From: Candidatus Methylomicrobium oryzae
GTDB lineage: Bacteria > Pseudomonadota > Gammaproteobacteria > Methylococcales > Methylomonadaceae
Direction of reading: 5' to 3'
DNA: 64,000 nucleotides
NCBI RefSeq assembly: GCF_016745425.1
Contig: NZ_JAERVK010000008.1
Span: forward strand, 62,001-126,000
The notes under the pieces are model-generated. The model was given only the letters and a program-made list of their open reading frames with translations, had not been told where the DNA came from and searched no databases. Positions 39,748 through 49,414 of this stretch are shown piece by piece. Position numbers and translations under genes: made by a program. Position 1 is the stretch's first letter; the number at the start of each line of letters is the position of its first letter.

Positions 39748-41362
39748 TGCCGTCGAAAAACAACTGGCGCTGTCCCATTTCTGGGTTGCGTTTATCGCCT
39801 TCGCGTTGGCCTGTCTGATGGGCATCTATCAGGTAGTCGAGCGCAGCGGCTTCATCCCTGCGATTCAGTCCCGCGAAGTCTATTATGCGTCGACCAGTAC
39901 CCACGGCGTATTGATGGCGTTCGTGCTGACCACGTTTTTCATCATGGGTTTCGGCTATTACGTCGCGACGACCACGCTCAAGCTGCCGGTCTGGAACAAG
40001 ACGTTCGCCTGGGCCGGTTTCTGGGTGTCGCTGCTTGGCGTCGTACTGGCCGCCCTGCCCCTCTTGACCGGCGCCGCCTCGGTACTGTTCACCTTCTATC
40101 CGCCGATGCAGGCCCACGTGCTGTTTTACATCGGCGCAACGCTGCTGGTTGTCGGTTCCTGGTTCTGGTGCGTCGAGATGCTCGTCATGTACGTGCAGTG
40201 GAAAAAGGCGAATCCGGAACGGCCGGTGCCGCTCGCGATGTTCGCGACCGCCGCAAATGCGATCCTCTGGCTCTGGACCAGCGTCGGTGTAGCTGTCGAG
40301 GTGCTGTTCCAGTTGATCCCATGGGCGCTCGGCTGGATCGATACGATCGATCCGGGCCTCGCACGAACCCTGTTTGCCTGGACGCTGCATCCGATCGTAT
40401 ACTTCTGGCTGATTCCGGCCTATATCGCCTTTTACTGCCTGGTGCCGAAACAGGCGGGCGGTTATATATTCAGTGACGAACTGGCTCGGGCCGCTTTCAT
40501 CCTGCTGGTGGTGTTCAGCCTGCCGATCGGCTTTCACCATATCTATATGGACCCCGAACAAGGGCACGGCTGGAAAATGCTGCATGCGATCGGCACCTTC
40601 GTAGTGACTCTGCCGACCTTTATTACCGCCTTCACGGTCATTGCCTCCCTGGAAATTGCCGGCCGGCTGAACGGCGGCAAAAAACTGTTCGGCTGGATCG
40701 GCGCCCTGCCTTGGACCAATCCCCTGGTGCTGACGATGATTCTCTCACTCCTGATGCTGATCCTGGGCGGCTTCGGCGGCCTGATCAATGCCAGCTATGC
40801 GATGAATGTGATGGTGCACAACACGGCCTGGATTCCGGGGCACTTTCACCTGATTTTCGGCGGTACCACGATCATTATGTATTTCGGGATCGCTTATTAC
40901 TTCTGGCCCGTATTGACCGGCAAACCGCTGTTTTCGCACAGCCTGGCACTAATTCAATTATGGGCTTGGTTCATCGGAATGGTGATTCTGACGACACCCT
41001 GGCATATTCTCGGGTTGTTAGGCCAGCCGCGGCGGATCGACAGCGTCCATTACAACAATCTGCTGACGCTGTCCTGGGAACCCTATGAGATCACGATGAT
41101 TTTCGGCGGACTGATCCTGGTCGGTTCGGCAGGTCTGTTGATCTACAATCTCGCGAAGACCCAGTTTAACGCGACCGAACCCTACGACGGCGAAATCGAA
41201 TACGCCGAGCCGATCCGCCCGGTTCAAACGCTGCCGGCCTACCTGAACAGTTTTGCATTGTGGAACTGGGTAATTGCGGGATTTATGCTGGTCGCCTTCG
41301 GTTATCCGATCGCGCAATTCTTCTTAATGAAAACCTACGGTTCCAGCCCATGGGGATACTGA
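39740..41362 (+). CDS. Cytochrome c oxidase subunit I, ba3-type
   Basis: A 540-residue protein with 12-13 membrane helices. Low-spin haem ligand His is in TSTHGVLMAFVLTTFFIMG, CuB ligands in LHPIVYFWLIPAYIAFY and the HH pair in IGFHHIYMDPEQGHGWK, and the high-spin/low-spin His pair in NTAWIPGHFHLIFGG. The B-family features (HPIVYFWL replaces the HPEVY of A-type enzymes, no Glu at that point) indicate a high-affinity, single-K-channel oxidase. It reduces O2 to water. Confidence 0.94.
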   Translation: MNNAVEKQLALSHFWVAFIAFALACLMGIYQVVERSGFIPAIQSREVYYASTSTHGVLMAFVLTTFFIMGFGYYVATTTLKLPVWNKTFAWAGFWVSLLGVVLAALPLLTGAASVLFTFYPPMQAHVLFYIGATLLVVGSWFWCVEMLVMYVQWKKANPERPVPLAMFATAANAILWLWTSVGVAVEVLFQLIPWALGWIDTIDPGLARTLFAWTLHPIVYFWLIPAYIAFYCLVPKQAGGYIFSDELARAAFILLVVFSLPIGFHHIYMDPEQGHGWKMLHAIGTFVVTLPTFITAFTVIASLEIAGRLNGGKKLFGWIGALPWTNPLVLTMILSLLMLILGGFGGLINASYAMNVMVHNTAWIPGHFHLIFGGTTIIMYFGIAYYFWPVLTGKPLFSHSLALIQLWAWFIGMVILTTPWHILGLLGQPRRIDSVHYNNLLTLSWEPYEITMIFGGLILVGSAGLLIYNLAKTQFNATEPYDGEIEYAEPIRPVQTLPAYLNSFALWNWVIAGFMLVAFGYPIAQFFLMKTYGSSPWGY

Positions 41363-41364
41363 GT

Positions 41365-42009
41365 ATGAACAGATTATGGCTCTCTCTGATTCTGGCGGCA
41401 CCGATACTCGCAAGCGCCGCGCCTTCCTCCCAGGTTGCGTGGACCGCAGAGCAACTCAATTTCGTAAAGGGAGGCAATGCGCACAAAGGCCGCGAACTGG
41501 CCGCGAACTGCACCGCCTGCCACGGCGAAATCGGCATCAGTTCAATCCCGGACTATCCGTCGCTGACCGGCCAATTGCCGACTTATTTATTCAAACAATT
41601 GCAGGACTATGCAGACGGCAGCCGCGACAACCCGCTGATGGCCGGAATCGCGAAAGGGCTTAGCAAGCAAGACATGGCCGATCTCTCGGCCTGGTTCGCC
41701 TCGCTGCCGCCGCCCCCTGCACCGTATGGCAAAGAGACGCTGAAACGCGCCGAGGCCCTGGTGAAGCAAGGCGAGAACGAACGTCTGCTTGTCCCCTGCG
41801 AAGTCTGCCACGGCAATAACGGTGAAGGTCAGAAACTCGACATCCCCGCGTTGGCCGGGCAACAAGCCGAGTATCTGAAAGCCACTTTGAACGCCTTCAA
41901 GGACGGCAGCCGCCATAACGACGTTTACGGTAAAATGCGTTTAATCGCGAAAACCCTGAGCGAAAAGGAAATCGAAGAATTGGCCGTTTATTACCAAAGC
42001 TTGAAGTAG
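41365..42009 (+). CDS. Dihaem cytochrome c4-type protein
   Basis: A 214-residue protein with signal peptide (LWLSLILAAPILASA) and two haem c sites, CTACH and CEVCH, with axial Met candidates in DNPLMAGIAKGL and VYGKMRLIAKTL. ATG 41365 lies 3 bp after the subunit I stop. It would be the electron donor to the ba3 oxidase and is the last gene of that operon. The fold is a repeat of two class I cytochromes. Confidence 0.92.
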   Translation: MNRLWLSLILAAPILASAAPSSQVAWTAEQLNFVKGGNAHKGRELAANCTACHGEIGISSIPDYPSLTGQLPTYLFKQLQDYADGSRDNPLMAGIAKGLSKQDMADLSAWFASLPPPPAPYGKETLKRAEALVKQGENERLLVPCEVCHGNNGEGQKLDIPALAGQQAEYLKATLNAFKDGSRHNDVYGKMRLIAKTLSEKEIEELAVYYQSLK

Positions 42010-42152
42010 GCCTTCCGAATTCCGGCGCCGTCCAGCCCAGGGAAACGGATGCTTTTCCCTGGGCTGCCGGATTTCTTGCGCAAATTCGGCAAAATCAAAA
42101 GCCTTGCGTGCAGTATAATGGCGGCCCTGTTCATTGTTGTTTAGGTGAAATC

Positions 42153-42449
42153 ATGCACGTTACCTTGGTCCACGTTCAGGTCAAACCCGACCGCATCGAC
42201 GATTTTATTGCCGCCATCCGGCTGAACCATGAGGCTTCCATCCAGGAGCCGGGCAACCGCCGTTTCGATGTCCTGCAATCTCCGGAAAATCCTGCCCAGT
42301 TTATTCTGTACGAAGCCTATGCAACGGACGAAGACGCGGCGGCTCATAAAGAAACCGCCCATTATCTGGCCTGGCGCGACATGGTAGCGGACTGGATGGC
42401 CGAGCCTCGCCAGGGCGTCCGTTATAACGGCCTGCTTCCAAAAGGGTAA
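42153..42449 (+). CDS. Antibiotic-biosynthesis-monooxygenase-domain protein (LsrG/YgiN-like)
   Basis: A 98-residue ferredoxin-like ABM-domain protein: HVTLVHVQVKPDRIDDFIAA, EPGNRRFDVLQSPENPAQFI and AHKETAHYLAWRDMVADWMA. Members include LsrG, quinol monooxygenase YgiN and dimeric aldehyde-handling proteins; the exact role is open. A TATAAT lies at 42114-42119. The next gene, an iron alcohol dehydrogenase, starts 6 bp later, so the pair probably handles one carbonyl compound. Confidence 0.85.
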   Translation: MHVTLVHVQVKPDRIDDFIAAIRLNHEASIQEPGNRRFDVLQSPENPAQFILYEAYATDEDAAAHKETAHYLAWRDMVADWMAEPRQGVRYNGLLPKG

Positions 42450-42455
42450 AAGCCT

Positions 42456-43649
42456 ATGCAATTTGCCCCTTTCTCGATCTCGCGCCTGCCGCGCATCCAT
42501 TACGGCAGCGGGCGTATCGACGAGGTCCCCGCGCTGGCCGCCGTCTATGGCCGGACGGCTTTGCTGGTGACCGGTAAACGCTCGTTTTACGGAACGCCGC
42601 GCTGGCAGGCTTTTACCGGGGCGCTGGAAGCCAAAGGCTTGCGCTGGCTGCATTTTATCGTTTCCGGCGAGCCTTCGCCGATGCTTGTAGATGAGGCGGT
42701 AAGCCGGTTCCGCTGCGAAGGCGTCGAAGTGGTCGTGGCGATCGGCGGCGGCAGCGTGCTTGATGCAGCCAAAGCGATCGCGGGCCTTCTGCCGCACGGC
42801 AATTCGGTGATGGACCACCTCGAAGGCGTCGGCAAAAATGTGCCTTACCTGGGCCAGAGTACGCCGTTTATCGCCGTGCCGACGACCGCCGGCACCGGCA
42901 GCGAGGCGACGAAAAATGCCGTTTTGAGCGTGCAGGGGCCGGACGGTTTCAAAAAATCGTTCCGCGACGAATGCCTGATCCCCGAATACGCGGTGATCGA
43001 CCCCGACCTGCTGACGAGTTGTCCGCGCGAACTGATCGCGGCAGACGGCATGGACGCCTTCACTCAGCTGCTGGAGTCTTACGTTTCGAGCAAAGCCAAT
43101 CCTTTTACCGACGCGCTGGCCTGGAGCGGGATGAAGGCTTTCAAAGAAGGCTTTTTTGCGGCATGGGAAGGGATTGAGCCGGCCGCAGGCCACGGCCGCG
43201 GCGCGATGGCTTATGCTTCCCTGCTGTCGGGCATTACCCTCGCGCAAGTCGGGCTGGGGTCTGTGCACGGCCTTGCCTCGCCATTGGGCGCTTATTTTCC
43301 GATCCCGCACGGCGTGGTCTGCGGCACCTTAGTAGCCGCCGCAACCCGAATCAATATCGAAGCGATGCAGGTGCGCGAACCGAACCATCGAGCCCTGGTC
43401 AAATATGCGGAGGTTGGGCGATTCTTGACGGGATACAACGACACAGATGATACGGCTGCCCGCTCGGCGCTGGTCGAACTCTTGACCGAGTGGAGCGAAC
43501 GCTTACAATTGCCGCGTTTGAGCCGTTACGGTATTCGTATGGAAGATTTTCCCCTGATTATCTCGAACAGTCGGGGCAGCAGCATGCAAACCAATCCGGT
43601 CGTGTTGACCGACGGCGAAATTGAAGCGATTCTGGCAGCGCGGCTTTAA
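42456..43649 (+). CDS. Iron-containing alcohol dehydrogenase
   Basis: A 397-residue type III alcohol dehydrogenase. NAD site GGGSVLDAAKAIAGLLP follows the first strand set, PTTAGTGSEATKNAV is the family signature, and metal ligands are Asp in DGMDAFTQLLESY and His in GSVHGLASPLGAYFPIPHG. Substrate unknown. It follows the ABM gene in an operon. The upstream gene order (ABM then this gene) is tight (6 bp). Confidence 0.92.
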   Translation: MQFAPFSISRLPRIHYGSGRIDEVPALAAVYGRTALLVTGKRSFYGTPRWQAFTGALEAKGLRWLHFIVSGEPSPMLVDEAVSRFRCEGVEVVVAIGGGSVLDAAKAIAGLLPHGNSVMDHLEGVGKNVPYLGQSTPFIAVPTTAGTGSEATKNAVLSVQGPDGFKKSFRDECLIPEYAVIDPDLLTSCPRELIAADGMDAFTQLLESYVSSKANPFTDALAWSGMKAFKEGFFAAWEGIEPAAGHGRGAMAYASLLSGITLAQVGLGSVHGLASPLGAYFPIPHGVVCGTLVAAATRINIEAMQVREPNHRALVKYAEVGRFLTGYNDTDDTAARSALVELLTEWSERLQLPRLSRYGIRMEDFPLIISNSRGSSMQTNPVVLTDGEIEAILAARL

Positions 43650-43752
43650 AAATGAATTGTCCGGACTTTAAGCGATAAGGTCCGAATTTCTTCCGTTGAC
43701 GCCAAGTGAGCGACAGCCTCTCGAATTCTAACTTTTAGCGACGGAGCCGTTT

Positions 43753-44598
43753 ATGTCCGATTATAAATTCATAAAATCCGCCTGCGTCCTGGGGGTGCTT
43801 GGCGCAGTAGTTCTCACTACTCAAACCTCATACGCCAGGTCGCTGGTTCCTCGGGACTGCAGAATTGCCGCTCGAAAAGCCGGGCTGAATCCGGCCAATG
43901 CAATTTTTGTACAGCCCAATACGCCCTATACAGGCGGTAGCGGCCCTGAATTGATCATCGGCACCCAAAGAAACGATTTGATCAACGGTACCGACGGCAG
44001 CGATGTAATCTGTGCAAAGGACGGCAATGACATTATCAATGGCCTTGGCGGCAATGATGTGATCATCGCCGATAAAGGATCGGATTCGGTGGACGGCGGA
44101 GATGGCGATGATTTCATCTCCGGCGGCAGCGGCGACGATGATTTGTCGGGCGAACTCGGCAACGATACCATCGAGGGCAATAATGGGGACGATTCTATAG
44201 ACGGCGGCTCCGGTAACGATACCTTATACGGCAATAACGGCCAGGATTTGATCGACGGCGGTCCGGGTTTCGATATGCTCAAGGGCGGCAACGGCAAGGA
44301 CATCGAAGATGGCGGCGAAGACGACGACACTATCAACGGCGACAACGGCAAAGACCAGCTGGGCGGAGGCCCCGGTAACGATACCCTTAACGGCGGCAAC
44401 GGTGACGATTCGCTGACCGGAGGCGACGGCGACGATACCTTGAATGGAGGCAACGGTTCCGATGATCTGGACGATGACGCCGGTTTCGAAACCTTCAATG
44501 GCGGACTTGGCAACGACGCGATTGACGATGTCGACGGCGCCGACCAGCCCAATATTTTTAATAATCGAGTAGATAGACGCGATTCGCCAAATAGATGA
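43753..44598 (+). CDS. RTX-repeat calcium-binding secreted protein
   Basis: A 281-residue protein with an N-terminal Sec-type signal peptide (ACVLGVLGAVVLTTQTSYA) followed from about residue 75 by roughly 18 nonapeptide GGxGxDxxx/GNxGxDxI repeats such as GGSGDDDLSGELGNDTIEGN. The repeats form a parallel beta-roll that folds when calcium binds outside the cell. Unlike typical RTX toxins it has a Sec signal and no C-terminal secretion signal, and no catalytic domain is visible. Two Cys lie in the N-terminal part. Confidence 0.85.
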   Translation: MSDYKFIKSACVLGVLGAVVLTTQTSYARSLVPRDCRIAARKAGLNPANAIFVQPNTPYTGGSGPELIIGTQRNDLINGTDGSDVICAKDGNDIINGLGGNDVIIADKGSDSVDGGDGDDFISGGSGDDDLSGELGNDTIEGNNGDDSIDGGSGNDTLYGNNGQDLIDGGPGFDMLKGGNGKDIEDGGEDDDTINGDNGKDQLGGGPGNDTLNGGNGDDSLTGGDGDDTLNGGNGSDDLDDDAGFETFNGGLGNDAIDDVDGADQPNIFNNRVDRRDSPNR

Positions 44599-44674
44599 TG
44601 CGTTACATTACTCAGCTTTTTTTGCCTCGGCTAATCCCTTATCGGCCAATTTTGCTTTGAGATAGAAGGCGCGG

Positions 44675-44948
44675 ATGCTCTGCATCGGTCAACATCGCTT
44701 AGGCTTCCGGCTTCTCTTGATTCTGGGCGGTTTGTTGGTATCAACGCCCGACAGCATGCGCCTCCGTCGCCAGACCGTGGAACATCCGTTTGGCACGATC
44801 AAAGCCTGGATGGGCTCAACGCATTTTCTGGCCCGGGCACTGAAAAACGTCAGTGCGGAAATGAGCCTTGCAGGTGCTGGCCTACACTATGAAGCGAGTC
44901 ATGAACATCCTAGGCACTCCAGCTTTGCTTGAGGCTATCAGGGCCTGA
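44675..44948 (+). pseudogene. C-terminal remnant of an IS1182-type transposase
   Basis: The frame reads MRLRRQTVEHPFGTIKAWMG, ARALKNVSAEMSL, and after a one-base shift near 44890 QVLAYTMKRVMNILG. The strings RRQTVEHPFGTIK and AYNLKR/AYTMKRV are characteristic of the C-terminal part of IS1182/IS5-like DDE transposases (the closing catalytic Glu is in VEHPFG). The N-terminal part is missing and the frame is shifted, so it is a dead fragment. Confidence 0.7.
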
Positions 44949-44964
44949 AACCCTGCTTGTATCC

Positions 44965-45250
44965 TTACCTTCGCGGCTGATATTTGCCCAGCAGTTGGGA
45001 GGCTGTATCCAGATAGCCGATGAAACCCAAGCCGCCGATCCCCATCATCGCCCCGTAGAAGAACAATAAGGTATCCCACTCCAGTCGCCCGACTTTTTCA
45101 AACACATCGAAACGCCCGCTTTCTGGGTCCGGCGTAGGGCTGTCATGCGCCTCAGTCCCCGCGAATAATTCCACCTCCACAAGCGGTACGGGTTCATCTT
45201 GCGTCTTTTGCAGAAAATCTGGACTTGAGCTGCCGGCTTCAAAAATTCAT
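44965..45250 (-). pseudogene. Fragment of an NhaD-type Na+/H+ antiporter
   Basis: On the minus strand the frame ends in DVFEKVGRLEWDTLLFFYGA and MMGIGGLGFIGYLDTAS, closely resembling the core helices of NhaD (EWDTLLFFYGVxxxVGGLGxLGYL). It has no proper start: the upstream ATG after GAGGAG (45248-45253 region) is followed by a stop after three codons, and the C-terminal helices are missing after LGKYQPRR. It lies just downstream of the pyrophosphatase gene. Confidence 0.7.
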
Positions 45251-45286
45251 CTCAATCTCCTCTCGCCTAATCAGGCACACGCTAAG

Positions 45287-45769
45287 TTATCGGGGAGCCT
45301 GTCCGTCAATATTCGCTCGACGTGTTGCGCTGGCCAAGGCAACCTCGGCCTCATACCAACCTTCACAGCAATTGCGTCCCTTATGGCCTCTTGCCAGGTT
45401 GATTACACTTTTGGCTTTGGCATAGAGCTTAAAAAATAGAAGAATCAGCCGTTGTGTCCCGGGAGAAATCGGTACATGACTGCAGATCAGTTTGTCATCA
45501 TAGAAGCCTCGGTCAATCATCCGAACGGCGCCGCGGACCTGAACGCTTACTGTCACACCGGCAGGAAGGCGCGGACCAAGCACTACCGCATCCAAAAGAT
45601 CACCGTCCATTCCATTAAAGGCCGAGATCGAGCCATAGTTGAAGGGACAGGGTACGGGAGAGATAAAATCCAATTCGCCATTCGATCCCCGCTTCAAAAA
45701 ACTCCCGCGAGGAATCTCAATGACAACTTCAACTAAAGGCGCGTCTTGATCGATGTTGACTGAATTCAT
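45287..45769 (-). CDS. ppa: Inorganic pyrophosphatase (PPase family I)
   Basis: A 160-residue soluble pyrophosphatase. ATG 45769 is chosen: the open frame extends to 45937 but that part is basic and not family-like. Family motifs are VVIEIPRGSFLKRGSNGELD, PCPFNYGSI, DGDLLDAVVLG (the metal Asp cluster) and RMIDRGFYDDKLIC, then KGRNCCEGW in place of the usual YKxLxxxKWV end. It hydrolyses PPi. The Cys pair near the end and the divergent tail suggest a paralogue, not the housekeeping enzyme. Confidence 0.82.
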   Translation of the reverse strand: MNSVNIDQDAPLVEVVIEIPRGSFLKRGSNGELDFISPVPCPFNYGSISAFNGMDGDLLDAVVLGPRLPAGVTVSVQVRGAVRMIDRGFYDDKLICSHVPISPGTQRLILLFFKLYAKAKSVINLARGHKGRNCCEGWYEAEVALASATRRANIDGQAPR

Positions 45770-46199
45770 GGGTATAAAGGTAATTGTCGATTTTTTTCTT
45801 TTTCTTTGACTTGAGTATTGGCTCGTTTGTGATGGCGGGCGTGATGCATGCGCAGCTTCGGGCATGAACCCATCACTCCGGAGCATACCTCGACCGGCAA
45901 AAAATGGTCGCAACAAAACTCCCCATGTTAGGTTCAATCCGGACTAAGATACAAAATTGTCAAATCGAGTCTGAATTAATACCATTTGAATCCAGCTTGT
46001 TCCCTTTGCATGGTCTCTTTACGCCATTTTTACGCCGGATTTCTTAAACTAAGCGGATCAAGCGTGTCGTGAGATGCTGTTTTTAACAAACTCCTAATTG
46101 ATGCGCTGAATGATAACCTTCCTTCGAATCAGCCCGGATATTTTCGTGAAAATCAGTGTGAGTGTGCCGCAAACCCTGTCAATTTTTGACCTAGATAGC
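45770..46199. other. Gap with no recognisable gene
   Basis: AT-richer than the neighbourhood, with stops in all frames at short spacing. It holds the likely promoter of the pyrophosphatase gene on the minus strand and the broken start of the porin pseudogene on the plus strand. No hairpin or repeat stood out. Confidence 0.35.
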
Positions 46200-46989
46200 C
46201 CCTCGCGGCTGATCAAGGCAATCGCCGGTTTAGCGTTTTTGTGCCATACGACCTATGGAGAAGCGAGGAAAATCCAAGAGCCAGCAGGACTGATTGAGGC
46301 TTTAACCGAGAAAGACATTAACGCTGCCGCGTGGCTTCAAGACATCCGGCTTTCCCTCGGGGGCTGGGTAGCCGCAGGCGGCAATTTATAATCCCGACCA
46401 TCCCGTGGCCCATTCGAACGCCCCGGTCTCGTTCAATTACCGGGCGAACGAATTCAACTTGAAACAGCTCAACTTGTTTGTGGAACGGCAAACGGTAACG
46501 ACGGCCGATGAATGGGGCCTCGGCGGGCGCTTCGATGGGATGTTCGGCCTCGATAGCCCGTTTACCCAGGCGACCGACCACTGGGATCAGCACCTGATCG
46601 ACGATCACGATCTGCGCTTCTACAAACTGGCGTTGCCGCAACTGTAGGAAATCTACGCACCGTTCGGGAACGGGCTGACCGCTAAGCTCGGGCGCTTCTA
46701 CAGCATCATCGGCTATGAATCGGTCGCCTCCCCGCCCAACTTCTTTTATTCCCATTCCTACAGCATGAAGTCCTCGCCGTTTACCCATACCGGCGCCTTA
46801 GTGTCGTATCCGCTGCAAAGCAACCTGACCTTCTATTCGGGCGCCGTGACCGGTGCGGATAATTTCGATCGGCAGTTCGGGGCCTGGAGTTATCTCGGCG
46901 GCTTTAACTGGACCGACGAGGACAATGCCACCTCGTTCAGTTTTTCAGTGCTGAATGGCGATGTCAGCGAGACGCTCGAGACAACCTGA
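46200..46989 (+). pseudogene. BBP2-type outer membrane porin, broken
   Basis: Three pieces of one porin are visible. The first, up to 46391, has a signal-like stretch (LIKAIAGLAFLCHTTYGEA) and DIRLSLGGWVAAGG. After a one-base shift come NPDHPVAHSNAPVSFNYRAN and LKQLNLFVERQ. A stop codon at 46645-46647 (TAG) then splits the barrel, and EIYAPFGNGLTAKLGRFYSI follows to 46989. The strings APFGNGLTAKLGRFYSIIGY and FTHTGALVSYPL are typical of BBP2 beta-barrel porins. At least two lesions make it non-functional. Confidence 0.75.
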
Positions 46990-47087
46990 CTTATCTCAGT
47001 GCGTTTCTTTTAAAACTTGGCGTATTGAGAACGGAGAGGCGGCTTAAAATTAATGAGCGGTTGTGATGATGGGGACAAGAACAAATG

Positions 47088-47705
47088 TCATGAAGCAGGG
47101 CTTATCCAGCGTGCCACACCAATAGCCTCCATAATCAACTCAATCGCCAGCGCTGCCAAAACCATCCCTGTAACACGCTCCAAGATCGCGGCACCGTTTC
47201 TCCCGATAAGGCGCACAATGGGTTCCGCCAGCAGCATCAACCCGTAAGTGATGGCCATGATGAGAACGACGACGCCTGCGGTTATGACTTGCGTCGAGAT
47301 TGGGTAAACGTGGTTATCGGTCAGGAGGACCACAGCCATGATTGCCTCGGCTCCGGCGATGGAGGGCACCGCCAGCGGGTAAACCGAAATGTCGTGCCCC
47401 TCTTCCGGCGCCGTGGACGGATCCTGCGGGAAGCCAAAAATCATCTGCAGTGCAAACAAGAACAAGATCAGTCCACCCGCGACTTGCAGCGAAATCAATT
47501 GAACCTGCATGGCTGCCAGGAGGACCTGCCCGACGACGATGGAGGCCAACAAAATCACCGTCGAGTAAACTACGGCTTTCAGTGCGACCTTGCGCCGCTG
47601 CAGCGCAGAGAAACGCACGGAGAGTGATGCAAAGAGCACCACTGTTCCGACGGGCTCGATAGTCACCCACAGCGTCAGGAAATCTTTAACTGCCTTCTCG
47701 ATCAT
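47088..47705 (-). CDS. marC: MarC family (UPF0056) membrane protein
   Basis: A 205-residue protein with six membrane helices: FLTLWVTIEPVGTVVLFASL, ILLASIVVGQVLLAAMQVQL, LQVAGGLILFLFALQMIFG, AGAEAIMAVVLLTDNHVYPI and VTGMVLAALAIELIMEAIG. The family was once tied to multiple antibiotic resistance and its function is unknown. It lies in the decayed region but looks intact. Confidence 0.9.
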   Translation of the reverse strand: MIEKAVKDFLTLWVTIEPVGTVVLFASLSVRFSALQRRKVALKAVVYSTVILLASIVVGQVLLAAMQVQLISLQVAGGLILFLFALQMIFGFPQDPSTAPEEGHDISVYPLAVPSIAGAEAIMAVVLLTDNHVYPISTQVITAGVVVLIMAITYGLMLLAEPIVRLIGRNGAAILERVTGMVLAALAIELIMEAIGVARWISPAS

Positions 47706-48054
47706 GTGTAATTTTTTCGGTTCCCGTTAAGGTGCGCTCCGTGGACGCCTAACAAGGTATTAGACAGTTTTCGTATATCATCCAAAACTGGAAGATGAAC
47801 AGTTCCTGTTTATCTTAACACTGACTGCTTATGGGTGTTAAACGGACGTTGAAAGATTTCCATTGAACGTCCTCTTGGGGGCGATAGCATTAATCCGGTT
47901 CTTATATAGATCATCGACCAGATTCAAGCATAAAAAATCGGGTTGCCCCGGTTTTCTGAAGTGCCTTGCAACTCTTGGCGGACTCTACGCCTCATTGTCG
48001 CGGTAAGTTCTTCGGCCGAGCAAATCAGCGCCTCTCCCTCGACTTCCAGAGCCT

Positions 48055-48370
48055 ATTTGCGCTGCTGTAGAGCCGCTTTCATGGCGGGACGTTCGGCCAG
48101 CGGAAGACCGGATTCGATGTGTTCGGCTTCGCGTTTGGCCATGTCGTGCAACATGCGTTGCATGGTGAGGGGGCCCAACAGCGGAAATTACTTTACTCGG
48201 CTGCTGTTGCCGGCCTGCGTCTTGACGAAGCGGTCGATGGCGGCCAGCGCATGGTCGAGCCAATGCAGCTCTTCATTGATGCCGACGATTTCTGCGCGAA
48301 TATCTTGGAACTGTTGCAGCGCCTGGTTGCGGATTTTTGCCAGGCTTTGCTTGATTTTATCGGCTTCCAT
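48055..48370 (-). pseudogene. Phage-type small protein gene with internal stops
   Basis: The frame from ATG 48370 reads MEADKIKQSLAKIRNQALQQ, then EELHWLDHALAAIDRFVKTQ, and stops at 48188 (TAA). In the same frame coding-like sequence continues (MQRMLHDMAKREAEHIESGL, PAMKAALQQRK) to a second stop at about 48055 and again after that (ALEVEGEALICSAEE). Such proteins occur in Mu-like phages and related islands. The stops suggest decay or two suppressed codons. It overlaps the upstream small gene by 14 bp. Confidence 0.5.
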
Positions 48371-48497
48371 TCATAACCTCCGTAGACAGAGCCTTGAGTC
48401 TCGCATAATCCCAATCACTGTTGATCACGTGCATGATTTTGTGTAGGCCGGCTTTGCGCAGTTGCATCGCCTCCCACTTGGTTTGATTGAATTTCAT
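48357..48497 (-). CDS. Small phage-type protein, 46 aa
   Basis: Reads MKFNQTKWEAMQLRKAGLHK, IMHVINSDWDYARLKALSTE, VMNGSR and then stop. It overlaps the next phage-type gene by 14 bp. Its composition is protein-like, and such short ORFs are found in mobile islands, but I cannot name it. Confidence 0.4.
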   Translation of the reverse strand: MKFNQTKWEAMQLRKAGLHKIMHVINSDWDYARLKALSTEVMNGSR

Positions 48498-49414
48498 TTC
48501 CGATCCTATTTCTCTTTATGCATGATGAATGGCAATCCAAAACTGGATCTGATTGATATTTAATATATTTCTGTCGATTTTGCCGAGAACGGCAATTTCC
48601 CCAATACTGAAGGCTTTGCCGGCCGAACACAATACGCCGTCGGGCCGCGGGCAAGGTCCGGGCCTGCCAGAAAGGGTACAAAAATGTACCCTACGGATAT
48701 TAAAGGCCTTTTTGTCGAACATGAGGCCGCCATGATTTTTTAAGCCCTTGGGGCAGCGGCACTTAACCCCCTGAATTTTGGCCCCGATTCATTCACAAGA
48801 AAATCAGAAAAAAGCCTTGCTAATCAACTCAAAATGTTAACTTAACCGCCTTAGGCATCGCTGACGTACTGCACGCCCTGGGAAAAGGACCCGGATCGGC
48901 AGGATCGGCTCTCCCTCGACAGTATGCGCAGACAAATCCTTGGCGATTGCCGGGCAAAGTGACTGCCAGAACGCGCGCGGCCTTTCCTCTTATTGAAAGG
49001 TTTGCCGCAGCCGGCATAAATCTTTTAAAAAAGGCGTTGTCCCGGGTTCCGTTTTGCAGGCCAGCCTCACGCCTTTGGTTTTAAAGTCGAAGCTTCGCAT
49101 TGTTATCTTTTCAACTCCCGATGATATCTCAAAAAAATATATGTCCCCCTATATCGCCAAAACTGGGGGAATTGGGGGAGATTGGCCGCAAAGCCAGGCG
49201 CGGCGTGGCTTTCAAGCTCCCCCAGTGGTCAAAAAAATGGGGGAATCTCCCCCAAACTGCCCTAAATATCCCCAATTGGGTCGCTTTTTCCAACCCAAAA
49301 CCGAACAAATGAGCCAGATAAACCATTGCGTCGTAAAATCGTCGTTCTCCAATTTTTTCGGCCCTGAGGGAGCAAATAGTCTTTATAAAACATAGAAGTA
49401 AATATCCCCCGGCT
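48498..49414. other. 917-bp stretch without a clear gene
   Basis: Contains the hairpin GGGTACA/TGTACCC (48674-48691), a relative of the repeat at 31330. Around 49144-49260 there are six G5/C5 runs of the type TGGGGGA or TCCCCCA, including the hairpin GGGGGA-ATC-TCCCCC. An open frame at 49054-49395 on the plus strand and one at 48829-49017 on the minus strand have no family-like features. An origin or regulatory zone of the island is possible. Confidence 0.35.

Noticed and set aside
48829-49017. 62-codon frame on the minus strand
   Set aside because: Another frame of the same stretch looks equally protein-like, neither matches a family, and there is no ribosome site.
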